Positions 15,429 through 23,896 of a DNA stretch of 26,684 nucleotides are shown piece by piece (the stretch's first letter is position 1; every line of letters starts with the position of its first letter). Location: assembly GCA_039798265.1 (NCBI GenBank), contig JBDKGH010000006.1:1-26684 (forward strand). The letters run 5' to 3'. The DNA is from JBDKGH01 sp039798265 (GTDB lineage: Bacteria; Bacteroidota; Bacteroidia; Flavobacteriales_D; Sanyastnellaceae). The notes under the pieces are model-generated. The model made no database searches. It was not told the DNA's origin and saw nothing but the letters and a program-made list of their open reading frames with translations. The position numbers and the translations under genes were made by a program.

Positions 15429-16682
15429 ATGAATAGCACGAAAATTCGATTGACCGTATTGGTGGCTGCTCTCGGCTATTTTGTCGACATCTATGACCTT
15501 CAGCTGTTCAATGTAGTTTCAAAAACGAGTCTCCAAGGTTTAGGCATTACAGACCCCGCAGTGATTGAACGATACGACTATCTGCTCTTTTTATGGCAGA
15601 TGGGCGGCATGCTTGCCGGCGGACTGCTGTGGGGAATTATGGGCGATAAACGCGGACGTAAAAGCATCCTCTTTGGATCAATTCTGCTTTACTCCTTGGC
15701 CAATATTGCCAATGCCTTCGTAGGCAACTTAACAGAATACAGCGTCGTTCGCTTTATTGCGGGCTTAGGGCTTGCCGGAGAATTGGGTGCGGCGATCACT
15801 CTGGTGTCCGAAATAATGCACCGCGATAAACGCGGATATGGTACAATGATCATCGTAGCTATGGGCGCTTTGGGCGCTGTGGCCGCAGCGTTTGTGAGTA
15901 AAACAGAATTTAATTTGTTCGGACTTCAAAACTGGCAAATGGCATACATCATTGGTGGTGTATTAGGTCTTACCCTATTGCTGCTGCGAGTGGGCACTTT
16001 TGAAAGTGGAATGTTCGATGAGGTAAAAAAATCAACGGTTGAAAAAGGAAATTTCTTTTTGCTTTTCAAAGACAAAAAGAGGTTAATCAAATACATCAGC
16101 TGTATCTTGATTGGATTACCCGTATGGTATTGCATAGGCATTCTCATTAAGTTTTCAGAGAAGTTTGCGCTAACCACTGGTGTTCATGGAGAGCCTATAA
16201 AAATTGGCTTTACCATTATGTATGCATACATCGGTTTATCCTTTGGCGACCTGGTAAGCGGATTGCTCAGTCAGTGGTTTAAGAGTCGTAAAAAAGTAGT
16301 TTTGGGTTACTTATTGGCTACCATAGTGCTGGTGGTTATATTTTTATACTACAAAAATTTAAGCTCATCTGCCTACTACTTTTTATGTTTCTTGCTAGGC
16401 ACAGCCACCGGATATTGGGCTTTGTTTGTAACCATTGCATCAGAACAATTTGGAACGAACATAAGAGCCACGGTGACTACAACGGTTCCCAACTTTGTAA
16501 GAGGATCCGTCATTCCCATTACTCTTTTATATAAAACCATCGAAGTCAATTCAGGTAACATCACAGCCGCTCTCATTTTGGGAATCATTTGCATTGGTAC
16601 TGCTATAGGAGCGCTATTTCTGTTACCAGAAACCTTCGGAAAAGACCTTCATTATTTAGAAGCCGCTCAATCGGACAGCTAA
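15429..16682 (+). CDS. Major facilitator superfamily transporter
   Basis: The 417-residue protein has about 12 hydrophobic segments and the MFS motif A G-D-K-R-G-R-K between helices 2 and 3 (about 73-79), plus a second-half counterpart near the start of the sixth loop. The N-terminal D-x-Y-D-L-Q-L-F (about 20-27) and the C-terminal P-E-T-F-G resemble sugar-porter and aromatic-acid/metabolite porters. Substrate cannot be told from sequence. It follows the LysM gene after 7 nt, so the two are probably co-transcribed; a functional link is unclear. Confidence 0.9.
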   Translation: MNSTKIRLTVLVAALGYFVDIYDLQLFNVVSKTSLQGLGITDPAVIERYDYLLFLWQMGGMLAGGLLWGIMGDKRGRKSILFGSILLYSLANIANAFVGNLTEYSVVRFIAGLGLAGELGAAITLVSEIMHRDKRGYGTMIIVAMGALGAVAAAFVSKTEFNLFGLQNWQMAYIIGGVLGLTLLLLRVGTFESGMFDEVKKSTVEKGNFFLLFKDKKRLIKYISCILIGLPVWYCIGILIKFSEKFALTTGVHGEPIKIGFTIMYAYIGLSFGDLVSGLLSQWFKSRKKVVLGYLLATIVLVVIFLYYKNLSSSAYYFLCFLLGTATGYWALFVTIASEQFGTNIRATVTTTVPNFVRGSVIPITLLYKTIEVNSGNITAALILGIICIGTAIGALFLLPETFGKDLHYLEAAQSDS

Positions 16683-16752
16683 CCGTTTGTCCTAATTAAC
16701 AAGAAGAGGACGGTGAATCGCATTTATTTCGATCCATCAAAATCCTCTGACT

Positions 16753-18894
16753 ATGAAAAAATGGTTACTTCCAATGATGGGCCTCGCTCTTCTGAGCGCT
16801 TGCAGTAAACCTTCAGAAAAAGCAATATTAAAACGCATGAAAATTGCCGCCTATCCGGCTACCGAAAAACACGACAGCACGCTTAACTTTTTTGGCACCG
16901 CTGTAAACGATCCTTATCTCTGGTTAGAAAATGATACCAGTGCGCAAACAGCGGCATGGGTTGACGCTCAAAATAAGGTGACGCATGGTTATTTAGACAG
17001 TATTCCCTTTCGGAAAAAAATTCGGGAGCGCTATAACGAACTCTTCAATTTTGAAAAAGTAGGAGCACCCGATAAAGTTGGCGACTACTATTTCATTTGG
17101 AAAAACAGCGGATTGGAGCCTCAAGGAAAAATCTTTGTTCGCAAAGGTTTGGAAGGAGCGGACGAGCTTTTTCTAGACATTAATTCTTTGAGCGAAAAAG
17201 GAACAGTATCAGCAAGCCTTCTTGGTGCGAATGAAGCTAATACTCTTATGGCAGTTAGCATTAGCGAAAGCGGAAGCGACTGGAGCCGCATAGTGGTGTA
17301 CGACATCGCTTCGAAAAAAACAACCGGTGATGAATTGCGTTGGGTAAAATTCAGCGGTGCTTCATGGTATAAAGATGGATTCTTTTACAGTCGATATCCC
17401 GAGCCTAAAAAAGGAGAAGAACTCAGTGGCAATAACATGAATCACATGGTTTATTACCATCGCCTAGGCACACCGCAAGCTGAAGACATACTCGTTTATC
17501 AAGACCCTAAAAACCCTACCTATTACAACAATGTAGGATTAACGGAAGACAAAAAGTTTCTTTTGTTATACAACGCACCGGGCACTGATGGTTTTATGGT
17601 CCAGTATAAAAGTCCAGATGATTTAAAGTCGCCTTTCAAACCGCTTTTTTCCGATTTATCTTACCATACAAGCGTAGTTGAAAGCACGCCCGATGGGCAC
17701 CTTTTAGCGATAACAGATGTGGATGCACCCCGCTATCGACTCGTTAAAGTAGATCCCAGCAAGCCATCGAAAGAAAATTGGAAAGAGATTATTCCACAAA
17801 CCGAAAATCTTTTGCAAAGTGTAAGCACGTGCGGAGGTAAACTATATGCCAATTATCTCGATAAAGCCAATACGCGAATCGTTCAATTTGAACTGGACGG
17901 TTCAGGCAAAAAAGATATTCAAATGCCCGATTTAACGGGCACTGCTGGCGGCTTTGCTGGTAAAAAGGATGAGGACTTCTGCTTTTACTCCTTCACTTCA
18001 TTTACCTATCCTGGCGTAATCTATAAATACGACATCGCAACTGGAAAATCAGAAGAATACTACAAGCCAGCAGTCAAATTTGATCCTACGGCTTATGAAA
18101 GTAAGCAAGTGATGTATAAGAGTAAAGACGGCACCGAAGTACCGATGTTCATTGTACACAAAAAAGGATTAAAACTCGACGGCACTAATCCAACTTTGCT
18201 ATATGGTTACGGAGGGTTTAATGTTGCTCTTACTCCTTCATTTTCTACTTCTCGAATTGTATTATTGGAAAACGGGGGAGTTTTTGCGATGGCGAATTTG
18301 CGCGGTGGTGGCGAGTTTGGAGAAGATTGGCACAAAGGCGGTATGCTCAATCAAAAGCAAAATGTATTTGACGATTTCATTGCAGCAGCGCAATATTTGA
18401 TAGATCAGAAATATACCTCTTCAGATAAACTCGCCATTGAAGGAGGATCTAATGGAGGCTTGCTGGTGGGCGCTTGTATGACCCAACGTCCAGAATTATT
18501 TAAAGTAGCCTTCCCTGCTGTTGGGGTTTTAGACATGCTCCGATACCACAAGTTTACTGTAGGTAAAGGATGGATACCCGAATATGGCTGTGCTGATACA
18601 AGCAAAGAAGAGTTTGATTATTTGTATCAATATTCGCCCTACCACAACTTGAAACCAGGCACTGCTTACCCCGCTACTATGGTTATGACAGCAGACCATG
18701 ACGACCGTGTGGTACCCGCGCATAGCTTTAAATTTGCGGCTCGATTGCAAGAATACCATAAGGGCGATCACCCAGTGATTATTCGCATCGAAACTAGCGC
18801 TGGGCATGGCGCTGGAAAAAGCACAGAACAAATTATCGAAGAACAAACCGACAAATGGAGTTTCTTCTTTTATAATATGGGAATTGATCTATAG
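16753..18894 (+). CDS. Prolyl oligopeptidase (S9A) lipoprotein
   Basis: This serine peptidase cleaves short peptides after proline. The 713-residue protein starts with a lipoprotein signal (L-L-S-A-C, Cys17) and should be anchored in the envelope. Residues about 35-430 form the beta-propeller. The alpha/beta hydrolase domain has S566 in E-G-G-S-N-G-G, D650 in A-D-H-D-D-R-V-V-P and H685 in S-A-G-H-G-A-G-K, all with family spacing. Length is normal for S9A. A strong terminator lies directly downstream. No clear promoter was found in the 70 nt before the start, so it may be partly read from the MFS gene. Confidence 0.95.
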   Translation: MKKWLLPMMGLALLSACSKPSEKAILKRMKIAAYPATEKHDSTLNFFGTAVNDPYLWLENDTSAQTAAWVDAQNKVTHGYLDSIPFRKKIRERYNELFNFEKVGAPDKVGDYYFIWKNSGLEPQGKIFVRKGLEGADELFLDINSLSEKGTVSASLLGANEANTLMAVSISESGSDWSRIVVYDIASKKTTGDELRWVKFSGASWYKDGFFYSRYPEPKKGEELSGNNMNHMVYYHRLGTPQAEDILVYQDPKNPTYYNNVGLTEDKKFLLLYNAPGTDGFMVQYKSPDDLKSPFKPLFSDLSYHTSVVESTPDGHLLAITDVDAPRYRLVKVDPSKPSKENWKEIIPQTENLLQSVSTCGGKLYANYLDKANTRIVQFELDGSGKKDIQMPDLTGTAGGFAGKKDEDFCFYSFTSFTYPGVIYKYDIATGKSEEYYKPAVKFDPTAYESKQVMYKSKDGTEVPMFIVHKKGLKLDGTNPTLLYGYGGFNVALTPSFSTSRIVLLENGGVFAMANLRGGGEFGEDWHKGGMLNQKQNVFDDFIAAAQYLIDQKYTSSDKLAIEGGSNGGLLVGACMTQRPELFKVAFPAVGVLDMLRYHKFTVGKGWIPEYGCADTSKEEFDYLYQYSPYHNLKPGTAYPATMVMTADHDDRVVPAHSFKFAARLQEYHKGDHPVIIRIETSAGHGAGKSTEQIIEEQTDKWSFFFYNMGIDL

Positions 18895-18913
18895 ATTATT
18901 CAATTACACATTG

Positions 18914-18943
18914 AAAAAGCCAATCCTTCGATTGGCTTTTTTT
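18914..18943 (+). terminator. Bidirectional terminator shared by convergent genes
   Basis: GCCAATC (18919-18925) and GATTGGC (18930-18936) enclose CTTC, with A residues before and seven T after. The T tract overlaps the stop codon of the opposite-strand gene (18942-18944). Confidence 0.85.
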
Positions 18944-19454
18944 ATTTCAACTTAGCGAGGTGTTTTTTCATTTGATAAGCCAAGGGTGCTGTTACATGAG
19001 GTATTTGACGTTCTGTGATTGCTAATAATTCATTTTTCAGTTCAGGATACTTTGGTAAACTTTTGATGATAAACAAAAAAGAATTGTATTTAACCGCCGT
19101 GTCGGAAAGGGGATTGTTCAAAGAGTTGAAACTAAAATCCAGCACTTGGGCAAATAAGTCATCCGGTAATTTTTGTGCGGCTAGTACTTTAAAAACTTCG
19201 CGATGTACACTTGAGTCATGCGTATTACCGAGGAGATGAACAAGACGCTCGGAGTAGGGTGAGATAAGGTTTTTATTCTTTTGAGACACAACACCTAACA
19301 CCCACGCCCCTTTTCGCGAGAGCACGCTATCCTTGTTTTCACAAGCTAAAATCAGCGATTCGAGCAACGAATGATCATCCAAGACACGCTTGGCCAATAG
19401 CTCTACTTCCACTTTTTTCATCGAAGTATGTAAATGATCCTTCCAGTTGAACAT
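18942..19454 (-). CDS. HEAT-repeat-like protein of unknown function
   Basis: The 170-residue protein is helical throughout and has no signal peptide or membrane segment. Repeating helix pairs with a pattern such as R-K-G-A-W-V-L-G-V-V and H-R-E-V-F-K-V-L-A suggest HEAT-like or armadillo-like repeats, which usually bind other proteins. I recognise no specific family. It is separated from the upstream thioredoxin-like gene by a terminator at 19462-19508, so it must have its own promoter or depend on read-through. The start at 19454 fits the only N-terminal ATG before the helical body apart from residue 12. Confidence 0.7.
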   Translation of the reverse strand: MFNWKDHLHTSMKKVEVELLAKRVLDDHSLLESLILACENKDSVLSRKGAWVLGVVSQKNKNLISPYSERLVHLLGNTHDSSVHREVFKVLAAQKLPDDLFAQVLDFSFNSLNNPLSDTAVKYNSFLFIIKSLPKYPELKNELLAITERQIPHVTAPLAYQMKKHLAKLK

Positions 19455-19461
19455 AGCCTCA

Positions 19462-19508
19462 AAAATAAAGCTTCCGACATTTCCCCAAAAGGATCTATCG
19501 GAAGCTTT
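19462..19508 (-). terminator. Terminator of the thioredoxin-like lipoprotein gene
   Basis: Eleven-nt arms (19467-19477 and 19498-19508) form a perfect stem with a 20-nt loop. On the minus strand a T-rich run follows. Confidence 0.7.
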
Positions 19509-19532
19509 AGCTGATTGTTATCTCTTATGTAT

Positions 19533-21122
19533 CTACTTCTTAGGCGGCGATTGAGTGCGCGGTTTCATATTGGTGCGACCGGTTGGAGCTGGATGATCTT
19601 CATCTTCGTATTCCGTCTCCTTAAGGTTTTCCATTTTGAGCTCCTCGCCTTTTTCGAGTTTATCCAACAATTCGTCGAACTGCTCAGCGCTCAGTTGTTT
19701 CGCAATAATTTTCATGTCTTTATCCATCAAAAACACTTTAGGGGTGCTATTTACATCCCAATGCGTGCGGTAGTTTAAGCTTTCGATGGTCGTTGTTCCA
19801 TTCAAAACCAATTTGGTTGCACTGTCTTGTTTCATAATCTCGGGCGTATCGCTCACGTTGATCCAATCCAATCCCTTTTCTTGAATAAAGGTGATCCATT
19901 TATCATTTTCCAATTCGTTGCCAATGGCGTATACCTTTAGACCTTTGTCTTTGTGTTTATGATAAACATCGAGCAATTTTGGCACTTCCTTTTTGCAATG
20001 GCCACAAGAGCTTTCCCAAATCACAACCATGGTGTATTCGCCCTTGTTTTCTTTCATGCTCACCCATTTTTTACCGGCTACATCTGGAAGAATGATGTCC
20101 AACGCCGTTTCTCCGCATAAGCAATGACGTTTTTCATTGGCGGATTTTTTCATCTCTTCGATTTTATCGGCCTTCATCCAATTGCATAATCCTTTGGCGT
20201 AGTAATTATCGACCATATAAACAAAGAATCGATCCATGCACATAACCTTAGATGTTTCGGCAGTATAGGTAGCCAAGTGGGTGATGTACTTAAATGCATC
20301 TTCGTTACCAGCGGTTCGGTCGATGAGTTTTTTTACCTCAACACACATCGTGTCAGGAATTTGAGGTAAGGTTTTAGTGAGGTAGTTTTCTACCAAGCGA
20401 TGAAACTGTTGTTCGCGCACTAAGCGAGGATCTTTCAAATCGCAATTATCCCAATAATGCTCACGGAACCAATAGTACTGCCAACGCAACTTTTCATCAT
20501 CGGTTAAACCTTCTGGGGCTTTTGGAGCCTCTGGTTCCAAAGCCATCCTGATCATTTTTACCGCCAATAAATCTGGGTATTTTTTGATTAAGTCTTTTTG
20601 ATAGGCCACAACTTCGTCGTTGAGTTTTTTCAACTCTGCCATGCAAGGAGCCTTTTGTGATTCTAACTTGGTAGAGTCATTGAGGCAAAGGTCTATGGGT
20701 TCACGGAGCTTTCTTTTTTCATTGATGTAGCGGATATACTCGAAGAAAACTTTGTTGTTTTGGCTCTCCTTGATAACGATTTTCTCTACATCATTATCCG
20801 CATTGCACTGAATGAAAATGTTTTCATCTGCCACAATGAAGTCGAAGTACTTGGGGCCCGGCATTACCAAAGCATATTTGCCGCATTCATTGTAAGGTTT
20901 TCCGTTAAACTTAAAGTTTCCCTTACTGTCCACTTGGGTAGTATCGTTGTAATACAACTTATTACCGTAGTAATTGGCCAAGTAAATTGTAGTGTCGGCC
21001 AATCCATCAATATGGCCTTTTATCGAGTAAGGAACGCTTGGTTTGGCAGTAGTTTGAGCACTTGTGGTGCAGCTTGTGAGAGCTAGAAAAATGAAGAACA
21101 AGTAATACAGTCCTTTTTTCAT
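19533..21122 (-). CDS. Thioredoxin-fold lipoprotein (DUF4369/DUF5106-type)
   Basis: The 529-residue protein starts with a lipoprotein signal (L-A-L-T-S-C, Cys18). An N-terminal beta domain of DUF4369 type (about 30-125) and a helical DUF5106-like middle (about 130-330) precede a TlpA/AhpC-like thioredoxin domain (about 345-490) with the redox motif C373-G-H-C376 and the cis-Pro loop S-T-P-K-V-F. Such proteins act as periplasmic or surface disulfide oxidoreductases in Bacteroidota. The C-terminal 40 residues are charged and low-complexity. The frame extends to 21254, but ATG 21122 begins the signal peptide, and a promoter-like element lies inside the extension (21152-21167). Confidence 0.9.
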   Translation of the reverse strand: MKKGLYYLFFIFLALTSCTTSAQTTAKPSVPYSIKGHIDGLADTTIYLANYYGNKLYYNDTTQVDSKGNFKFNGKPYNECGKYALVMPGPKYFDFIVADENIFIQCNADNDVEKIVIKESQNNKVFFEYIRYINEKRKLREPIDLCLNDSTKLESQKAPCMAELKKLNDEVVAYQKDLIKKYPDLLAVKMIRMALEPEAPKAPEGLTDDEKLRWQYYWFREHYWDNCDLKDPRLVREQQFHRLVENYLTKTLPQIPDTMCVEVKKLIDRTAGNEDAFKYITHLATYTAETSKVMCMDRFFVYMVDNYYAKGLCNWMKADKIEEMKKSANEKRHCLCGETALDIILPDVAGKKWVSMKENKGEYTMVVIWESSCGHCKKEVPKLLDVYHKHKDKGLKVYAIGNELENDKWITFIQEKGLDWINVSDTPEIMKQDSATKLVLNGTTTIESLNYRTHWDVNSTPKVFLMDKDMKIIAKQLSAEQFDELLDKLEKGEELKMENLKETEYEDEDHPAPTGRTNMKPRTQSPPKK

Positions 21123-21151
21123 AAGGGTAGTTCGTTTGGAAGTATTGACCT

Positions 21152-21167
21152 CAAAGGTGAAACGATC
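21152..21167 (-). promoter_or_regulatory. Promoter-like 16-nt element shared with the gene at 5937
   Basis: The minus strand reads GATCGTTTCACCTTTG, ending 29 nt before the ATG. It is identical over 16 nt to 5959-5974 and ends in a CAnnTTTG -7-like element. Confidence 0.5.
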
Positions 21168-21287
21168 GTTGCTCGAGTGATTTAAAAATAACATTTCGTT
21201 TACGACCGCACTTTCAATGATTGTTCCAAAAATAAGAGGAGCCCATATGAACAAGCATTAATAAAGGATAAACTTTTGTACCACGGC

Positions 21288-21316
21288 TTGTGAATGTGGC
21301 AGTCGCATTAGCTTTG
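21288..21316 (+). promoter_or_regulatory. Promoter directly before the Rossmann-fold gene
   Basis: TTG (21288-21290), 18 nt, then TAGCTTTG (21309-21316), both perfect. The ATG follows after only 4 nt, so the mRNA should begin at or next to the start codon. Confidence 0.7.
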
Positions 21317-21320
21317 TATC

Positions 21321-22118
21321 ATGAGTGGAATAAGTATTATTGGCTGTGGTTGGCTTGGTCTTCCATTAGGCAAGGCCCTTGCAGAAAGTGGTTATACCGT
21401 AAAAGGTAGCACAACCACCGAATCAAAACTTGCCACAATCGCGGAGCATGAGATTATCCCGGTGCTCGCCGATTTTTCGAAAGACGTAAATCAGGAAGCC
21501 TTGGTTCAGCTTACCCATTGCGATGTGGCCATTATTACCGTTCCCTTTTCTCGAAAAAAAACAGCGGAAGAAAATAAAGCGCTTTATAAAAGAATTGCCG
21601 GTACACTTTCATTAGAAGGCGTAGAACGAGTGATCATGATCAGCAGCACATCTGTCTATGATGATGAGAGCGGTGTTTATACCGAATCCGATGCCTTAGA
21701 AACTCATCCTCTACGGGAGTGTGAGCGTTATTTTTTAGACCAATTTCCATCGGCCTTGGTCATTCGATTTTCAGGATTAATAGGTCCTATGCGCCACCCT
21801 GGCAAGTTTTTAGCTGGAAGAAAAGACTTACCGGGCCCACTTCATCCAGTGCATTTAATCCATCAAGCAGATTGCATCGGACTCATTGCCCATTGCATAG
21901 AGCACCGCATTGAAGACACCTTAAACGCCTGCATGCCCGATTCCATGTCGCGAAAGGAATTCTATACTCAAGCCGCATTTGATTTGGGCTTAGAGCCTCC
22001 GCATTTTGATGAACGTGATCTATCGAACGGTCGGATTATTTCGATAGCTCGATTGGTAGAAGAGGTAAAATACACCTTTCAGTATACCACGCTTCAGCAA
22101 GCTTTAGCTCATTGCTAA
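21321..22118 (+). CDS. NAD(P)-binding Rossmann-fold protein, epimerase-like (YeeZ-type)
   Basis: The 265-residue protein has the dinucleotide-binding motif G8-C-G-W-L-G13 and resembles extended SDR/epimerase-like proteins of the YeeZ group. The I-S-S-T-S-V-Y near 108-114 matches the SDR strand before the active site, but no Y-x-x-x-K follows in the usual place, so catalysis as a classical SDR is doubtful. The rest shows a short substrate-binding half. The substrate is unknown. It has a perfect promoter directly before it and a strong terminator overlapping its stop codon, so it is monocistronic. Confidence 0.85.
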   Translation: MSGISIIGCGWLGLPLGKALAESGYTVKGSTTTESKLATIAEHEIIPVLADFSKDVNQEALVQLTHCDVAIITVPFSRKKTAEENKALYKRIAGTLSLEGVERVIMISSTSVYDDESGVYTESDALETHPLRECERYFLDQFPSALVIRFSGLIGPMRHPGKFLAGRKDLPGPLHPVHLIHQADCIGLIAHCIEHRIEDTLNACMPDSMSRKEFYTQAAFDLGLEPPHFDERDLSNGRIISIARLVEEVKYTFQYTTLQQALAHC

Positions 22119-22154
22119 ACACAAAAGGCCCGATCAGATCGGGCCTTTTGTGTT
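22118..22154 (+). terminator. Perfect 37-nt palindrome acting as terminator
   Basis: Eighteen-nt arms meet at a single A (22136), with a GC-rich core and flanking A and T runs. It starts on the last base of the upstream stop codon and lies before the opposite-strand T9SS gene, so it probably ends both transcripts. Confidence 0.85.
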
Positions 22155-22167
22155 GGAAAAAATCCAC

Positions 22168-23118
22168 TTATTTTCTTACCATCATTTTAGTGGTAAACTC
22201 TTCGTTCCCTTTTTTCACTTTAACGAGGTAAACACCTTGAGAAAGATGGTTTAAAGAGATGTGTTGGATCATTGATTCGCGAGAGATGTTCGATTGATAC
22301 ACCACACGACCCATCAAATCCATTACGCGTAAATCGCCGCCTTTCCAGGCATCAGCTAATGTAATATTTACAAAATCCGAAGCTGGGTTTGGAGCTATTA
22401 CCACTGCATTATCCGATTTAGCAGTAGCTTCAGTGATACCTACACCAGTAGAGTTGGTCAATTTCACATCGTCGACATAATAAAGACCTTCACCTTGATT
22501 GGTGTCAGTTCCGAAAAAGTCGAAGCCCGCCAATTGATTGGTACCTGCGGCGCCATTTGCATTGTTCAAAGACCATGTCCATGAATTCAAAAGAATACCA
22601 TTGATGCTGAGGTAACCCATATCGGCATCCATATCCGCGGTTACTTTCACGTCGAACCAAGTATCGAAAGCCACGATAGGACCTACGCCATCAGTACCTC
22701 CACATGTAAAGGTGCATTGACCTGCTGCATCGAAGAATACATCTACAGCCCATTGGTAGGTCGTAGATGTGCTTGACCAGGTGTGCAAACCATTGAAGTA
22801 AGCACCAGAGCTTCCGGTAGGGATCAACATTTTGAATTCAACGTCGTATTTACCAGAGGTAAATGGTCCAATTGGAAGCACTAAATCCACCGAAGTACCA
22901 TTGATTTCAGCGCTGTTTAATCCGCTGCTCGCATAGGCCGAACTTACCAATGCATCTTCGCCTGCAAAATTTCCAGTCCAGGTATCCCATGCGCCATTGG
23001 CTTGAGCCGCAACGCCAGTACCAGGAGTGTAGGCGTCGAAATTATCTTCGAAAATCACCTGAGATTGAGCCGCAGTTGCAGCCAGAAATACAGAAAAAGC
23101 AAGTAATGTTTTCTTCAT
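22168..23118 (-). CDS. Secreted protein with type IX secretion sorting domain
   Basis: The 316-residue protein has an N-terminal signal peptide (about 1-19). A beta-rich domain (about 22-225) follows, with D-N-F-D, many aromatic and Gly/Asn residues, and a late Y-Y-V-D-D-V-K-L strand as in concanavalin-A/LamG-like folds. The C-terminal 80 residues form a type A sorting domain of the type IX secretion system, shown by A-P-N-P-A-S-D-F, V-M-D-L-M-G-R-V-V and G-V-Y-L-V-K-V with a basic end. It should be secreted or attached to the cell surface. Ligand or enzymatic activity cannot be told. Confidence 0.9.
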   Translation of the reverse strand: MKKTLLAFSVFLAATAAQSQVIFEDNFDAYTPGTGVAAQANGAWDTWTGNFAGEDALVSSAYASSGLNSAEINGTSVDLVLPIGPFTSGKYDVEFKMLIPTGSSGAYFNGLHTWSSTSTTYQWAVDVFFDAAGQCTFTCGGTDGVGPIVAFDTWFDVKVTADMDADMGYLSINGILLNSWTWSLNNANGAAGTNQLAGFDFFGTDTNQGEGLYYVDDVKLTNSTGVGITEATAKSDNAVVIAPNPASDFVNITLADAWKGGDLRVMDLMGRVVYQSNISRESMIQHISLNHLSQGVYLVKVKKGNEEFTTKMMVRK

Positions 23119-23222
23119 AGAGTTTGGTTTAATTAAGGTTTAACTGAGGCAATTTATAGAAAAGAATCTATTTTTCTCTATCAAATCGCTCAAATCGTGA
23201 AAAGAAAAGACCAATCAGAACA

Positions 23223-23843
23223 TTAAGCGATGGATTGGAATAGGTCATTCCATTCATTCATCAAGTCCGCTCCCTTGTTTCGAGCATACCAGAGATGAAT
23301 CTTTTCTTTGATTTCGTTAGCCGTAAAAGTCGGTTCTGTAGATGCCTTCCAAGCCTTTATCTCCTCTACCAATGTACTCGGACGCGGCCCCCAATGGAAC
23401 AATTCATTGCCCACCTCATCAAAGGCAACAAATACCGGGATACTTCTGCTTCCATTCGTAAGGTATTTGTCCATCCATTCTGGATTATCATCACGAAGAA
23501 TAATTTCGAAATCGATGCAGTCCTCGTTTGCCTTGCACATCTGTGCGACATAGGGCAGAATTTGAGCACTATCGCCGCACCATCCTTCAGTGATGCATAA
23601 GAGCTGGATTTTTTTCCCCATCGTACGTATAGTATGAAGGAGATTTTCAGATAAAACACCATGTTTTTCGATACGATTCATGCGTGTTTCGTTGATAGTG
23701 GTGTAAGCCACCATATCCTCTCCTTGCTTTTCCCCTGTTACCAAGCCCTGTTCTAACAATGCTTGAACGTGGCTTCGAAAATCAGTGTATATAAAAGAGC
23801 GAGTATGATTCGAGAGCACAGAAAGTCGATTGTCCGTTTTCAT
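23223..23843 (-). CDS. Thioredoxin-family protein with C-G-D-S motif
   Basis: The 206-residue cytoplasmic protein belongs to the Thioredoxin_9-type family. The active-site region reads E-G-W-C89-G-D-S, with one Cys where classical thioredoxins have two, and a cis-Pro loop R-S-I-P-V-F follows. I recall C-G-D-S/A as normal in this family, so I do not treat it as decay. The role is probably thiol chemistry with a single Cys, but the substrate is unknown. It is divergent from the DUF2797 gene, with only 53 nt between the two start codons. Confidence 0.85.
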   Translation of the reverse strand: MKTDNRLSVLSNHTRSFIYTDFRSHVQALLEQGLVTGEKQGEDMVAYTTINETRMNRIEKHGVLSENLLHTIRTMGKKIQLLCITEGWCGDSAQILPYVAQMCKANEDCIDFEIILRDDNPEWMDKYLTNGSRSIPVFVAFDEVGNELFHWGPRPSTLVEEIKAWKASTEPTFTANEIKEKIHLWYARNKGADLMNEWNDLFQSIA

Positions 23844-23863
23844 TGTTACTTAAAAATATTCGG

Positions 23864-23871
23864 CGAAATTA
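23864..23871 (-). promoter_or_regulatory. Possible -7 element of the thioredoxin-family gene
   Basis: The minus strand reads TAATTTCG, one mismatch to TAnnTTTG, 20 nt before the ATG. Confidence 0.3.
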
Positions 23872-23882
23872 AGTCGCCTGCT

Positions 23883-23890
23883 TAGCTTTG
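23883..23890 (+). promoter_or_regulatory. -7 element directly before the DUF2797 gene
   Basis: TAGCTTTG is a perfect TAnnTTTG and ends 6 nt before ATG 23897. A TTG inside it (23888) is in frame with the gene but is better read as promoter than as start codon. Confidence 0.6.
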
Positions 23891-23896
23891 TGGCTC

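Noticed and set aside
21123..21254. Longer start for the thioredoxin-like lipoprotein
   Set aside because: It would bury the lipoprotein signal 44 residues inside the protein.
23561..23590. Loss of the second Cys in the thioredoxin-family motif (C-G-D-S)
   Set aside because: As far as I recall this is normal for the Thioredoxin_9-type family, so it is not a sign of decay.
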